Source of the DNA: Pseudodesulfovibrio profundus
Lineage (GTDB): Bacteria; Desulfobacterota; Desulfovibrionia; Desulfovibrionales; Desulfovibrionaceae
DNA length: 64,000 nt
Direction: 5' to 3'
Assembly (NCBI RefSeq): GCF_900217235.1
Contig: NZ_LT907975.1
Span: 2,083,001-2,147,000, forward strand
This document shows, piece by piece, positions 47,401 to 55,709 of the stretch. Made by a program: the position numbers and the translations under genes. The notes below the pieces were generated by a model. That model ran no database searches, was not told the origin of the DNA, and saw only the letters and a program-made list of their open reading frames with translations. Positions within the stretch are counted from its first letter, which is position 1. Each line of letters opens with the position of its first letter.

Positions 47401-48791
47401 AAGCCGCGCATATACGCGAAACTCGGTTCGATTGGTTGCGTCTGGCGAATCTGACTCCGCTGGAGATGCACGTCTGGAACACCTTTGAAGATTGGCGCGT
47501 TGAGCATCGGTTAGCTCGGCTGTTCCCTGGATGTAGGCAGAACTTCAACTGGCTTATTCAACATCTGTTCGGCAATGACAGCGAGCAGAGAACTGATCCG
47601 GCAATGGCCGTCCTCAATTGGCTGCTGTTGTCAGTCCGTGCTTGGGATGTACCTGCATTGAATGACCAGCGTGACCAGGTAGGCGCATTCGTCGAAGCCC
47701 ATTATCCCGGTTTGGTCGCACGATTGAACCATGTTCTGAAAAAGGTCCGTATGTACTGCGATTCAACCCAGGATTGCATTTTGTACGCAAGAGAGGTCGT
47801 TTCCATCCTTAAGGACAAAGCGGCTCCAAAACCCCCGCAAAATGGGGACTCGAAGACAGAAAGATCGACGAAAAACGGTAAGCCTGATGGATTCCCTTCA
47901 GAGGTCTCAAGGCGGATGCTGGAAAACCTGCTGAATGTCGATGGAAATGAACTGCCGTTCGATCTTGGCGACAGATTGGCCGACAGCTTAAATAGGGAAA
48001 CGCCGCCTGATTTGAATGAGTCGTTGCGGGTGGCACGAGTCGGCATGAAGGCGACGAAACCTATCGATGCTGAAGATGTTGCTGCTATAAAAAGAGCATC
48101 AAATGCCTTGCGAACGCAGCTTCAAGGGCTGCTTCAGTCGTCGGTGTTTACACGAAGCAAGGTTGGTCGTCATGGCCGATTGGATGCACGGCAATTGCAT
48201 CGATTATCGGTGGCAGATGCTCGAGTCTTCAAACGGGATGGTCAACGTGTCGGGATCAATACCGCCGTGCACATCTTGCTGGATTGCTCTGGCTCCATGC
48301 GACGGCGAATAAAGCTGACGACGCAGGTCTGCTATGCTGTAGCTGCTGCTTTGGATGCTATCGACGGAATCAACGTGGGAGTGACGGCATTCCCCGCTGG
48401 TACACCAACAGACGGAGGCAATCGGAATGATTATTGTCCTACGGTTTGTCCCGTCATGGGTCATGGAGAACGGATACACACCAACTTCGCCGTAAGTGCC
48501 ACCGGCTGCACCCCGCTTGGCGAGGCTCTTTGGTGGACTTTACAGCAGGTAGTGCCGCTCTCCGAATCCAGAAAGGTTGTCCTTATCCTAACGGATGGAG
48601 ATCCCGATTCCTTGAAAGTGGCACTTGATGCCATTGAGGAAGGTAGGCGCTTTGGCGTCGAGATCTACGGCCTGGGCATCATGTCTGAAGCCATCACAAA
48701 AATCCTTCCTAATCATAGTCGTACTATCAACGAGTTATCCGAATTGGCTCCCGCCATGTTTGGAATGCTTCGTAGTGCGTTGATCAAATAA
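47401..48791 (+). CDS. CobT-like VWA protein, exon 2
   Basis: With exon 1 it gives 525 aa. After the restored HEAAH comes WNTFEDWRVEHRL, the place of a third (Glu) metal ligand in such proteins. The C-terminal VWA domain has the MIDAS motif LDCSGSMRRR and LILTDGDPD. The middle is charged and low in structure. In cobaltochelatase CobT the VWA half binds the AAA ring; here it probably pairs with the CobS-like ATPase. Substrate unknown. Confidence 0.88.
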
Positions 48792-48814
48792 CCAACCATA
48801 ATCACGAGGAAAAC

Positions 48815-49150
48815 ATGGATATAGAGGTCCCAATTTGTCCGAACTGTGAAAGTTCGGTTCATGTCGTGTTGTCGAATACTGGTAAGAAAGTCGGAACCGC
48901 TGTCGGTGGAACCGTAGGTGCAGCTGCTGGCTACGCTGGAGCATCTTCTGGAGCTGCTGCTGGCGCTGCCATCGGCTCTGTCATTCCAATTGTCGGCACA
49001 GCTGTTGGAGCCATCGGTGGTGGAGTGCTTGGTGCCATTACTGGTTTTTTCACTGGAGCTGCTGTTGGCAACCAGGTCGGCGAGCACGTTGATCGGCATA
49101 TCATCTGTGAATACCGCTGCAATCGGTGCGGCTACGTATTTGAAGCATAA
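48815..49150 (+). CDS. Glycine-zipper protein flanked by split zinc-ribbon cysteines
   Basis: 111 aa. CPNC near residue 8 and CNRC near residue 103 could form one zinc ribbon, split by ~80 residues of Gly/Ala-rich zipper (GTAVGGTVGAAAGYAG..., GGGVLGAITGFFTGAAVG). Glycine zippers insert in or associate with membranes. Possible roles (pore, membrane anchor) are open. It follows the CobT-like gene by 23 bases. Confidence 0.75.
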   Translation: MDIEVPICPNCESSVHVVLSNTGKKVGTAVGGTVGAAAGYAGASSGAAAGAAIGSVIPIVGTAVGAIGGGVLGAITGFFTGAAVGNQVGEHVDRHIICEYRCNRCGYVFEA

Positions 49151-49165
49151 CCTAAGGAGAAACCT

Positions 49166-49354
49166 ATGCGAGATTTTTGGGCATTTATCAGCGGTGTGGC
49201 CGTTGGTATCCTGGCTGCTACTGGTGTTTACGCGCTGGAAAAGGATGGGAAAACGATCCCCATTGAATATGATGAGGGCGAGGTGGACGGAATGGAGGAA
49301 GAGACCGAAGAGGATACCGATAATGATGGGAGGTTGATCGTCCGAGGGACATAA
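49166..49354 (+). CDS. Small membrane protein with acidic tail
   Basis: 62 aa; AAGGAG before the ATG. One N-terminal membrane helix (WAFISGVAVGILAATGVYAL), then a strongly acidic tail (EVDGMEEETEEDTDNDG). No family recognised. Last gene of the plus-strand block, ahead of a two-way terminator. Confidence 0.65.
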   Translation: MRDFWAFISGVAVGILAATGVYALEKDGKTIPIEYDEGEVDGMEEETEEDTDNDGRLIVRGT

Positions 49355-49394
49355 AAAAGGAGAGCCGCTGGCACATGTTAGCGGCTCTTTTTTG
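49353..49394. terminator. Bidirectional intrinsic terminator
   Basis: AGAGCCGCT ... AGCGGCTCT stem with an A-run on the left and a T-run on the right; it separates the plus-strand block from the convergent HigBA-like pair. Confidence 0.88.
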
Positions 49395-49399
49395 AATGG

Positions 49400-49774
49400 T
49401 TACAGCAGGATTCGATAGTCCATATTTAAGGCTTCCGCTAGCCGTTTGGCGACGTCCTTGCCTATTGGTCGTTTGCGATTTTCCATCTCAGAGATGTGGT
49501 GTGGCTTGAGCCCTGTTTTGTCTGCAAGCTGTGCTTGCGTCAGATTTTCTCGCACGCGAGCTCCTCGCAACAGCTTTCCTGGATGCCTGTTAGGAAACAC
49601 TTCTTCTACTGAAAAGAGCTCTTCACCTTCGTCGTTGATCTCGCGTACCTCATGTCCAGCGAGGCGCAGGAAGCTCTTGGTGGCTTCTGCGATCTTGCCA
49701 GCCTGCTTGATCGGGACGCGGATGCATATCTCAGCGTATCTTCCCGTAGTCTGCTTTTTCGTGAGTTCCAACAT
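49400..49774 (-). CDS. XRE-family antitoxin (HigA-like)
   Basis: 124 aa. The C-terminal half is a Cro/CI helix-turn-helix (LLRGARVRENLTQAQLADKTG, HHISEMENRKRPIGKDVAKRLAEAL). The N-terminal half is a charged strand/helix region likely to hold the toxin. Downstream of, and overlapping, the toxin gene by 44 bases: the toxin-first order of higBA. Confidence 0.85.
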   Translation of the reverse strand: MLELTKKQTTGRYAEICIRVPIKQAGKIAEATKSFLRLAGHEVREINDEGEELFSVEEVFPNRHPGKLLRGARVRENLTQAQLADKTGLKPHHISEMENRKRPIGKDVAKRLAEALNMDYRILL

Positions 49775-50027
49775 ATCGAATCTCCACCAGTTGTATGGAT
49801 TTGTCCGTCAACTTCCACACCGCCACATATCGAGGCTTTCCCTTGTTAAGGTGACAGTGGTAGTAGTCAGGTTTTCCTTTCAGTTTTCCATAGTTGGGCC
49901 AGGTCGGGACAACAGGGCCGCTTTGTTCAATGTCAGCGACCAAAAAATCAAGCGCGTCCTGGAACCGTTCCGGTAGCTTTTCTTTTTGCTTTTTCGCTTT
50001 GCCGGTGAACTTTACCGTCCAGTCCAT
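49731..50027 (-). CDS. RelE/HigB-like toxin
   Basis: 98 aa from ATG 50027 (AAGGTGAAG upstream). MDWTVKFTGKAKKQKEKLPERFQDAL, WPNYGKLKGKPDYYHCHLNKGKPRYVAVWKL and VEIRYVGTHEKADY are HigB/RelE features; ribosome-dependent mRNA cleavage is expected. Next to the integrase, it probably stabilises the element. Confidence 0.85.
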   Translation of the reverse strand: MDWTVKFTGKAKKQKEKLPERFQDALDFLVADIEQSGPVVPTWPNYGKLKGKPDYYHCHLNKGKPRYVAVWKLTDKSIQLVEIRYVGTHEKADYGKIR

Positions 50028-50082
50028 GTCTTCACCTTGTACCATTGGTTGGTATATTGTCAACGCTTACTACCAAGCAAAT

Positions 50083-51348
50083 CTATTGATAACAAATCGA
50101 CGAGTTGTCCGGGCTTTCTGGAGCATAGGCCTCGTCGTGTTCCTTCCTCTGGTGAGCCGACTCCATGGCCTCAATACCTCTGCGCAGATCTTCATCGGCA
50201 ACCTTGGCGTACCGGGTCGTCATGACCGGAGTGGAGTGGCCTAGGAATCGCTGGGTTAAATACAGATCCTTGTTGGCGCGATAGTAGCGAGTTCCTGCGG
50301 TATGCCTCAGGCTGTGAAAGCTGAACTTCATCTTGGGATCGTCCACGTCCTCATTGAGCTTGGCATCAACTACAGCCCGCTTGAATAAGCTCGGTATTTG
50401 TAGATGACGTTCACCTTTGACGTTTGGGAAGACGAGTTTGTTGGGCTTGCCAGCATCAAAGGTAAAAAAAAGGCTCTTCAGCCGTTGCGTCATTGGGACA
50501 GAGCGGTCTCTTCCTGTCTTGGTGTTCACCACCAGAATGATGCCACCTGCCAGGTCAACGTTTCCCCACCTGAGAGACGCTATTTCGCCAAACCGCATAC
50601 CCGTATCAATTGCCACGAGGGTCATGTGGTACGCCTGTTCACTCCGTTTCTGGACTGCATCCAGTAAATCCTTCTCCTCATCTAGTGTCAGAGTGCGCAT
50701 GCGTTCGTTGTCCACCTTTGGAAGCCGGAACGAGCTGGCCTTGGTTGGACACTCCTTGTCCGTGAGGCCGTGGTCCTTGGCCGCGTTCCAGATCATGGTG
50801 AAATTGCGCATGGCATATTGGACGGTGCGAGGAGCGCGCTTGGCGTTGAGCATATTCATCTTGATGCGCTGCACATGTGCCAATTCAAGGTCGCAAATAG
50901 GAGTGTCTCCAACCACGGGTTTGATCCAACACTTCATGTGGCTGACTGCTTTGTCCGTGGTGGTGGATTTCCAGCGAACAGTGGCTTCAGGAAGAAAGTA
51001 GTCTTCAAAGAATTGAGGCATGGAAATCCGACGGGCGTTTTCAGCCTCCAAAGCGATGCGTTGTTGTTCCTTCTCATGCAGGTGCAGCTCTCGGACTTCG
51101 TTCATTGTACATGGTCCAAGACCTTGACTTTGGTTCTTCTTGAGCCTTTTGAGCTCGTCGAAGCACTTACCAGGAGTCCAGCCATCCGAAGCCCAGCCAA
51201 GACCTTCGTTGATGGTCTTGCCCTGCCACCAGTATTGCAGCGAGTAATATTTGTCCGGTACGGCTCCATGCCTGCGCGTGGAGTGCTCCCGGTATCTGAC
51301 GCCACCTTTTCCATCGGCATTTTTGAGTGGTTTCCATTTCATGCTCAT
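50083..51348 (-). CDS. int: Tyrosine recombinase (element integrase)
   Basis: 421 aa from ATG 51348 (GGAGG 8 bases upstream). N-terminal SAM-like core-binding domain (FFLPEATVRWKSTT), catalytic domain with R in GMRFGEIASLRW, a K in the beta-hairpin (NTKTGRDRSVP), HSLRH, GHS, and the nucleophile Y in TTRYAKVA. It reads inward from attR. A GTACTAG-type site lies 20 bases before its ATG. Confidence 0.95.
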   Translation of the reverse strand: MSMKWKPLKNADGKGGVRYREHSTRRHGAVPDKYYSLQYWWQGKTINEGLGWASDGWTPGKCFDELKRLKKNQSQGLGPCTMNEVRELHLHEKEQQRIALEAENARRISMPQFFEDYFLPEATVRWKSTTTDKAVSHMKCWIKPVVGDTPICDLELAHVQRIKMNMLNAKRAPRTVQYAMRNFTMIWNAAKDHGLTDKECPTKASSFRLPKVDNERMRTLTLDEEKDLLDAVQKRSEQAYHMTLVAIDTGMRFGEIASLRWGNVDLAGGIILVVNTKTGRDRSVPMTQRLKSLFFTFDAGKPNKLVFPNVKGERHLQIPSLFKRAVVDAKLNEDVDDPKMKFSFHSLRHTAGTRYYRANKDLYLTQRFLGHSTPVMTTRYAKVADEDLRRGIEAMESAHQRKEHDEAYAPESPDNSSICYQ

Positions 51349-51367
51349 CAACACGACCTCCAAGGTT

Positions 51368-51385
51368 GTACTAGCCTAGTACTAG
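51368..51385. repeat. GTACTAG direct-repeat pair upstream of int
   Basis: GTACTAGCCTAGTACTAG, 16/18 identical to 19907-19924 near attL. Its place over the int leader suggests arm binding, autoregulation, or both. Confidence 0.55.
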
Positions 51386-51524
51386 AATAGGCCAAGGCAG
51401 GACGGGATGACTCGTGTCGCCCTGTGAAATGAAAACTAGCAAAAAATTGTTTTTAGTCAAGTGGATAAGAGCAAATAATGCGATTCGGGACAACTTGGGA
51501 TAAATCGGGAAATCATTAATAATC

Positions 51525-51620
51525 GACTGAAAATCCCCGTGTCGGCGGTTCAATTCCGTCCCTGAGCACCATTGAAGATCAAGCCCTTACGTCAATCGCG
51601 ACGCAAGGGCTTTTTCTTTT
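51525..51620. repeat. attR: right 96-bp direct repeat
   Basis: Same sequence as 19801-19896 with one mismatch; it is the displaced 3' half of tRNA-Phe with its terminator and marks the right end of the element. Confidence 0.95.
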
Positions 51621-51682
51621 GTGGTGTTTTGTCCCCACATTGTCTCCTACTGAAAACAGACTCCGGTTTTCCCCGAACCTTT

Positions 51683-51994
51683 CTATGGCAACACCGAAAT
51701 CATGCTCATGGGCACGTTCTTTTTTAGTCCATGGACTATTTCATACCAGTAGACAGACGCAACAAGGATACGATCATAGTGAATATCATGTGTGAATATG
51801 TGATTGGGCTTATGCACAGCAAGCCCTGAGAAAGTACCTTCTTTGTATGTGTCTAAAAAGAAGAGCACATCAATATCTTTTCTTTCTCTTTTGATTGTAT
51901 TTAATGCGGATAGTCCAGATTCGCTAGCTCCATAGATAAGGATTCTTTCATTTTTGGGTAATTCGTGGATAGAAAGAAAAAAAGTAGAAATCAT
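51683..51994 (-). CDS. Small Rossmann-type protein, possibly a fragment
   Basis: 103 aa. ERILIYGASESGLSALNTIKRERKDIDVLFFLD is a nucleotide-binding start, followed by TFSGLAVHKP and a YDRILVASVYW strand. It resembles the small Rossmann domains found in sugar-nucleotide or methyltransferase proteins. Short for an enzyme, so perhaps the rest of a larger gene cut at the att site. AT-rich. Confidence 0.5.
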   Translation of the reverse strand: MISTFFLSIHELPKNERILIYGASESGLSALNTIKRERKDIDVLFFLDTYKEGTFSGLAVHKPNHIFTHDIHYDRILVASVYWYEIVHGLKKNVPMSMISVLP

Positions 51995-52066
51995 ACATTT
52001 ACCTTAAAGCATTAATCTAAAAATGTTCTGAGTGTATTTTTGATATATCAAAATCAGTCAAGCATA

Positions 52067-53623
52067 CTATGACATACCATCAATGGAAATAACCTGTCCT
52101 TCCTTCAGAAGGGTGTTTTTTAATGTTGTGTAGTCTAGTTCATGAGTGTTTTTGTTACATGATACACAAAGGGCTGCTGCTGTACCTGCTGCATGCCCGA
52201 TAGTCATGAATGTTGGCTCCATTCGTAGAGAAGAATAAGCGATATATGATGCGGAGAGTGCGACTGCGACAATAAGGTTGCTCACGGAATCGACTGGGGG
52301 CAACATTGACCTGTATGATATGTCGTATGGCGGTACCTTAATGTATATTGCTCCCTCATCAATGACCTCCCCCCGGCTGCTGATGACGCGATCTACCACA
52401 TGAGAGTCAATTGAGTATGACCCGACGGCTACAGGGTCATTGACTTTATTTAATCCAAATATATTTTTCTCCGTCAGAATATAGTCACCTAACATCCTTC
52501 GTGATGCCCGAATGTACAAGCAAGGAGGGAAGTTGTCGTTGTCAATGAACTCGTCTTTTGCGTACCCCCATTGCTTCATACCATTTCGCATGGATAGTGG
52601 AAGTCTTTCGTCCTCCGACAGAAAGTACAACAGGCCTTTCGTGTAACTTTCATGCTCTGCCTTGGAGACCTCTCTTTCGTAAAAGGACTGATGCACCCAA
52701 AGATGGTTGCCTCCGACAAAGTCGAGACCATTCAAGTCGACTTTTTTGTTGGGTAAAGAGTTGAAGCACAAAACATCATCAATAGCATGATGTGAACAAG
52801 CTTGAATCTTTCGTAACAGGTGTTCGTATAGCTTGGGTTCATAGTCTTCTGGTTTAGTGAAGGGTACTTTCTCCCCCTTTTCTTTGGAGAGAGTCAGCCT
52901 GAACCCATAAGCCTGAATCTTCGGGCTGGCTGTTCCCGGCGGGGGGCAATGGGTGCTTAGGCCAGGGCAGGGCTGTGTATTTATATAGGGCGAAATTGAC
53001 GTCTTACCCGAACCATAAATGGCGGAATAAAAAACACCTGCAAGCAGTTCGTCATACTCCTTGGATGCCTCCCTTCCACCGACGCTTTCTATCCCTGAAT
53101 AAAAAGACAAATCGCCATCGTAGTCGGTATCAATGAAAACATCAGCTTCGAACCTCCGACCATCAGGGAACGACAATGCATTGATTTTGCCTTCTTTCAC
53201 TTCAACTTGAGTGTATGAAGTTATTGGGGCATTAAATGCGACGTCGACGCGTTCTGCTTCAAGCATTTCCAAAAAGACTTTGCAGGCAACATGCGGTTCA
53301 AAAACCCATTGCATTTTCCGCTGGTCGTCTTTGCCTCCATATGCACGGTTCCCCAGGCGTTCAAAAAAATCTTGCCGAGATTCGTTTCTCCATGCCTTTT
53401 TTGATTTGTAGTACATGAAGATGTTATGATAAAATTCCCTTGCTATGCCCCCGATAGAATTTGGTAAATTTAAGTCCGAGGCAGAAAGTCCCGATGTTGT
53501 CATGCCCCCCAAGTGATTGTTATTGCTAATCAACAAGACTCGTAAGGAATGACGGGCTGCTGCGATGCTTGCAATGACACCTCCCGCAGTAGCTCCATAA
53601 ATAACAACATCATATCGTTTCAT
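52067..53623 (-). CDS. FAD-dependent oxidoreductase (FAD_oxidored family)
   Basis: 518 aa. Dinucleotide fold at the start (YDVVIYGATAGGVIASIAAARH, then LLISNNNHLGGMTTSG), IGGIAREFY, FIDTDYDGDLSF and IGHAAGTAAALC at the end, all typical of the PF12831 family. No signal peptide. Substrate unknown. Lies in the AT-rich cargo between attR and the third att copy. Confidence 0.82.
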   Translation of the reverse strand: MKRYDVVIYGATAGGVIASIAAARHSLRVLLISNNNHLGGMTTSGLSASDLNLPNSIGGIAREFYHNIFMYYKSKKAWRNESRQDFFERLGNRAYGGKDDQRKMQWVFEPHVACKVFLEMLEAERVDVAFNAPITSYTQVEVKEGKINALSFPDGRRFEADVFIDTDYDGDLSFYSGIESVGGREASKEYDELLAGVFYSAIYGSGKTSISPYINTQPCPGLSTHCPPPGTASPKIQAYGFRLTLSKEKGEKVPFTKPEDYEPKLYEHLLRKIQACSHHAIDDVLCFNSLPNKKVDLNGLDFVGGNHLWVHQSFYEREVSKAEHESYTKGLLYFLSEDERLPLSMRNGMKQWGYAKDEFIDNDNFPPCLYIRASRRMLGDYILTEKNIFGLNKVNDPVAVGSYSIDSHVVDRVISSRGEVIDEGAIYIKVPPYDISYRSMLPPVDSVSNLIVAVALSASYIAYSSLRMEPTFMTIGHAAGTAAALCVSCNKNTHELDYTTLKNTLLKEGQVISIDGMS

Positions 53624-53769
53624 TGCTTTCTCCTTTCACAGACTCAATAAAGGCAATCCGGGCGCCAAACTCGTCTAAATACGAACATCAACGTTGAAGT
53701 AGCATAGATAATTTGCCTCTAATATAGAACCCTAACGCCTACCAATGTGCCAAGAATAAAAAGGTATTT

Positions 53770-55536
53770 ATGTCAAAATTGAAAGCGAAAGATATGGACG
53801 GTGTCAGTGCAAAGCCAAAACAGCTGTTCATTTTTGATCATATTCCAAAATGTGCCGGGATGTCGTTGCATGCTTTACTGAAGGAGCATTTCCCACAATA
53901 CAGACATCTAAACAGCGCTACAGAAACCAGAAACTACGCAATTGAATTGGAATCGGCCGAAGGTGATATACACATTTGTGGAGGTCACCATGTATATGGA
54001 ATACACGAAGTGGTCGGATCTAAGTATGAAAGTCAGTATTTTACATTCTTAAGAGACCCTCTCCAGGTCGCCTATTCCTTCTTTTCCTACAATAAGAATC
54101 TCAAGAGCGTTCTGGGTGGTTCATTTATTGATTATTTGTACGATAACCAATTGGCTAACTTTACTAATCACCTCGGTGGAACTCTTGATTTAGCCATGGT
54201 CCGCCTGGATGGATATGGATTCATAGGTTTTACAGAGTCCATGAGTTCGTCGGTTTACCAATTGGGTCTGTTTCTAGGGAAAGAGTTTCGAGACATCCCC
54301 CATAACAACAAAACGGATCACAAGGAAAAGTGTAAGAGCATGGATCCTTTGAAGTCTTACTTTTCCCAAAAGTCATGTGATTATGAGCTTTTCAATCATT
54401 ACAAAAACCGCTTTGTTGAAATAAAGCCTTCCCTACCGACTGCAAAAAGGTCGGCTAAAATCATGGATAAGCAAAATGAAGTGGTAGCAGGCTGGTTTGA
54501 ATCTATTACTCAAGGGACACCAAAAGATTTATCAAATTATGATTTTGACTCTGCCATAAAAAGTGTGCCGGATTTGAAAGAAAAAAGCAGACTCATATCC
54601 TTTGTATCCAAATTGAACATCAACATAAGTGATGCGATATTTGATGAGTCTATCCAGTGCTATGTGGCTGGTGAGCAGGTAAGGTTGAATCCCAATACGC
54701 TAGACAGTAAATATCGATTTGATGCAGTTTACGGTATCTATATGGACTGGTGCTCTTACCCTTCATGTCGGGCAGATTCATTTGTTGCATACGAAGCAAC
54801 GACGTTGGCTGCAATCCTGATCAATTCGCCTTATGCGCAGCAAAAGGGAATAGCCATTGAGCTTGCGGAAAAACACCATGACCTTTTCCCTGACACACCC
54901 TTGTCTACATCTCTGCTTTCTTTGGTCTACAGGAAAAGTGGTGAAAGTAAGAAGTGCCTTGATGTGGTTGAAGACATCATAAGTAAAACAAAAAGTGTAG
55001 CTATGGCCAATGAATACATTGCTACATATTCTTTTGGTTTGGAAAAACCGTTACAAGAGGTGAGGGGACTAAAAAAGAGTATTCTGGAGCCACACCATAA
55101 CGGTGTTCGATTTCTTCAAGAGCTGTTTCCCTATTCCGAAAGAGTGCTCTTAAGAGAGCTGGCAGACGAAAATACGCTTGTCATTCGATCCGGCCCAATG
55201 CTCATACTGGAAGACCTTATTGAGGCTATAGATATCTCTCCTGCCAACATGAGCATAATGACATCGGATTCTCCTCCCTTGAAGGACGAGGCTTTCCGTA
55301 CTGTGTACTACTTTGATGGGTGGTTTCAACCAAGTGCTGATTATTCTTGGAAAGACTCGTTCAAGGAATCACGGTTTGAGACAGTAATTCTTCTTTGTTC
55401 GTCCTTCGCCTCGTTAAATTCTCTGCATAACTTTATAAACTACTTGTCGCATCTCAAAAATGTACCGTTATTTGCGTATCCCATGTCGAACGTCTTCACA
55501 CCAAAGACTCATAAGTCGCTAATAAAAATTCGCTAA
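53770..55536 (+). CDS. Sulfotransferase-like protein with long helical C-terminus
   Basis: 588 aa. The N-terminal ~210 residues hold the PAPS-binding loop FDHIPKCAGMSLHALL and the 3'-phosphate region TFLRDPLQVAYSFFSYN of carbohydrate-type sulfotransferases. The remaining part is helical, TPR-like in places (SLLSLVYRKSGESKKCLDVVEDI), without a recognised catalytic domain. Acceptor unknown. It may modify surface glycans; inference only. Confidence 0.75.
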   Translation: MSKLKAKDMDGVSAKPKQLFIFDHIPKCAGMSLHALLKEHFPQYRHLNSATETRNYAIELESAEGDIHICGGHHVYGIHEVVGSKYESQYFTFLRDPLQVAYSFFSYNKNLKSVLGGSFIDYLYDNQLANFTNHLGGTLDLAMVRLDGYGFIGFTESMSSSVYQLGLFLGKEFRDIPHNNKTDHKEKCKSMDPLKSYFSQKSCDYELFNHYKNRFVEIKPSLPTAKRSAKIMDKQNEVVAGWFESITQGTPKDLSNYDFDSAIKSVPDLKEKSRLISFVSKLNINISDAIFDESIQCYVAGEQVRLNPNTLDSKYRFDAVYGIYMDWCSYPSCRADSFVAYEATTLAAILINSPYAQQKGIAIELAEKHHDLFPDTPLSTSLLSLVYRKSGESKKCLDVVEDIISKTKSVAMANEYIATYSFGLEKPLQEVRGLKKSILEPHHNGVRFLQELFPYSERVLLRELADENTLVIRSGPMLILEDLIEAIDISPANMSIMTSDSPPLKDEAFRTVYYFDGWFQPSADYSWKDSFKESRFETVILLCSSFASLNSLHNFINYLSHLKNVPLFAYPMSNVFTPKTHKSLIKIR

Positions 55537-55571
55537 ATGTCGGACTTCGATACGTTCTAAAATCGATTGCT

Positions 55572-55627
55572 CCATTGAAGATCAAGCCCTTACGTCAATC
55601 GCGACGCAAGAGCTTTTTCTTTTGTGG
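55572..55627. repeat. Third, partial copy of the att sequence
   Basis: 56 bases matching 51569-51624 with one difference; begins at the tRNA CCA end and lacks the rest of the tRNA. It shares with attR (not attL) the C after GCGACG and the GTGG after the T-run. Confidence 0.9.
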
Positions 55628-55709
55628 CTTTTTATCCTCACTCTGTACAGAAGTGGCCTCGGTTCTTCGGACCACTGAGCGACGATTTTAAGGTGGACAC
55701 GTTTACGAG

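Noticed and set aside
42900..48791. Cobaltochelatase (cobalamin synthesis) reading of the CobS/CobT-like genes
   Set aside because: No CobN or other cobalamin genes; DUF3150 and recombination genes adjoin, so a mobile-element role is more likely.
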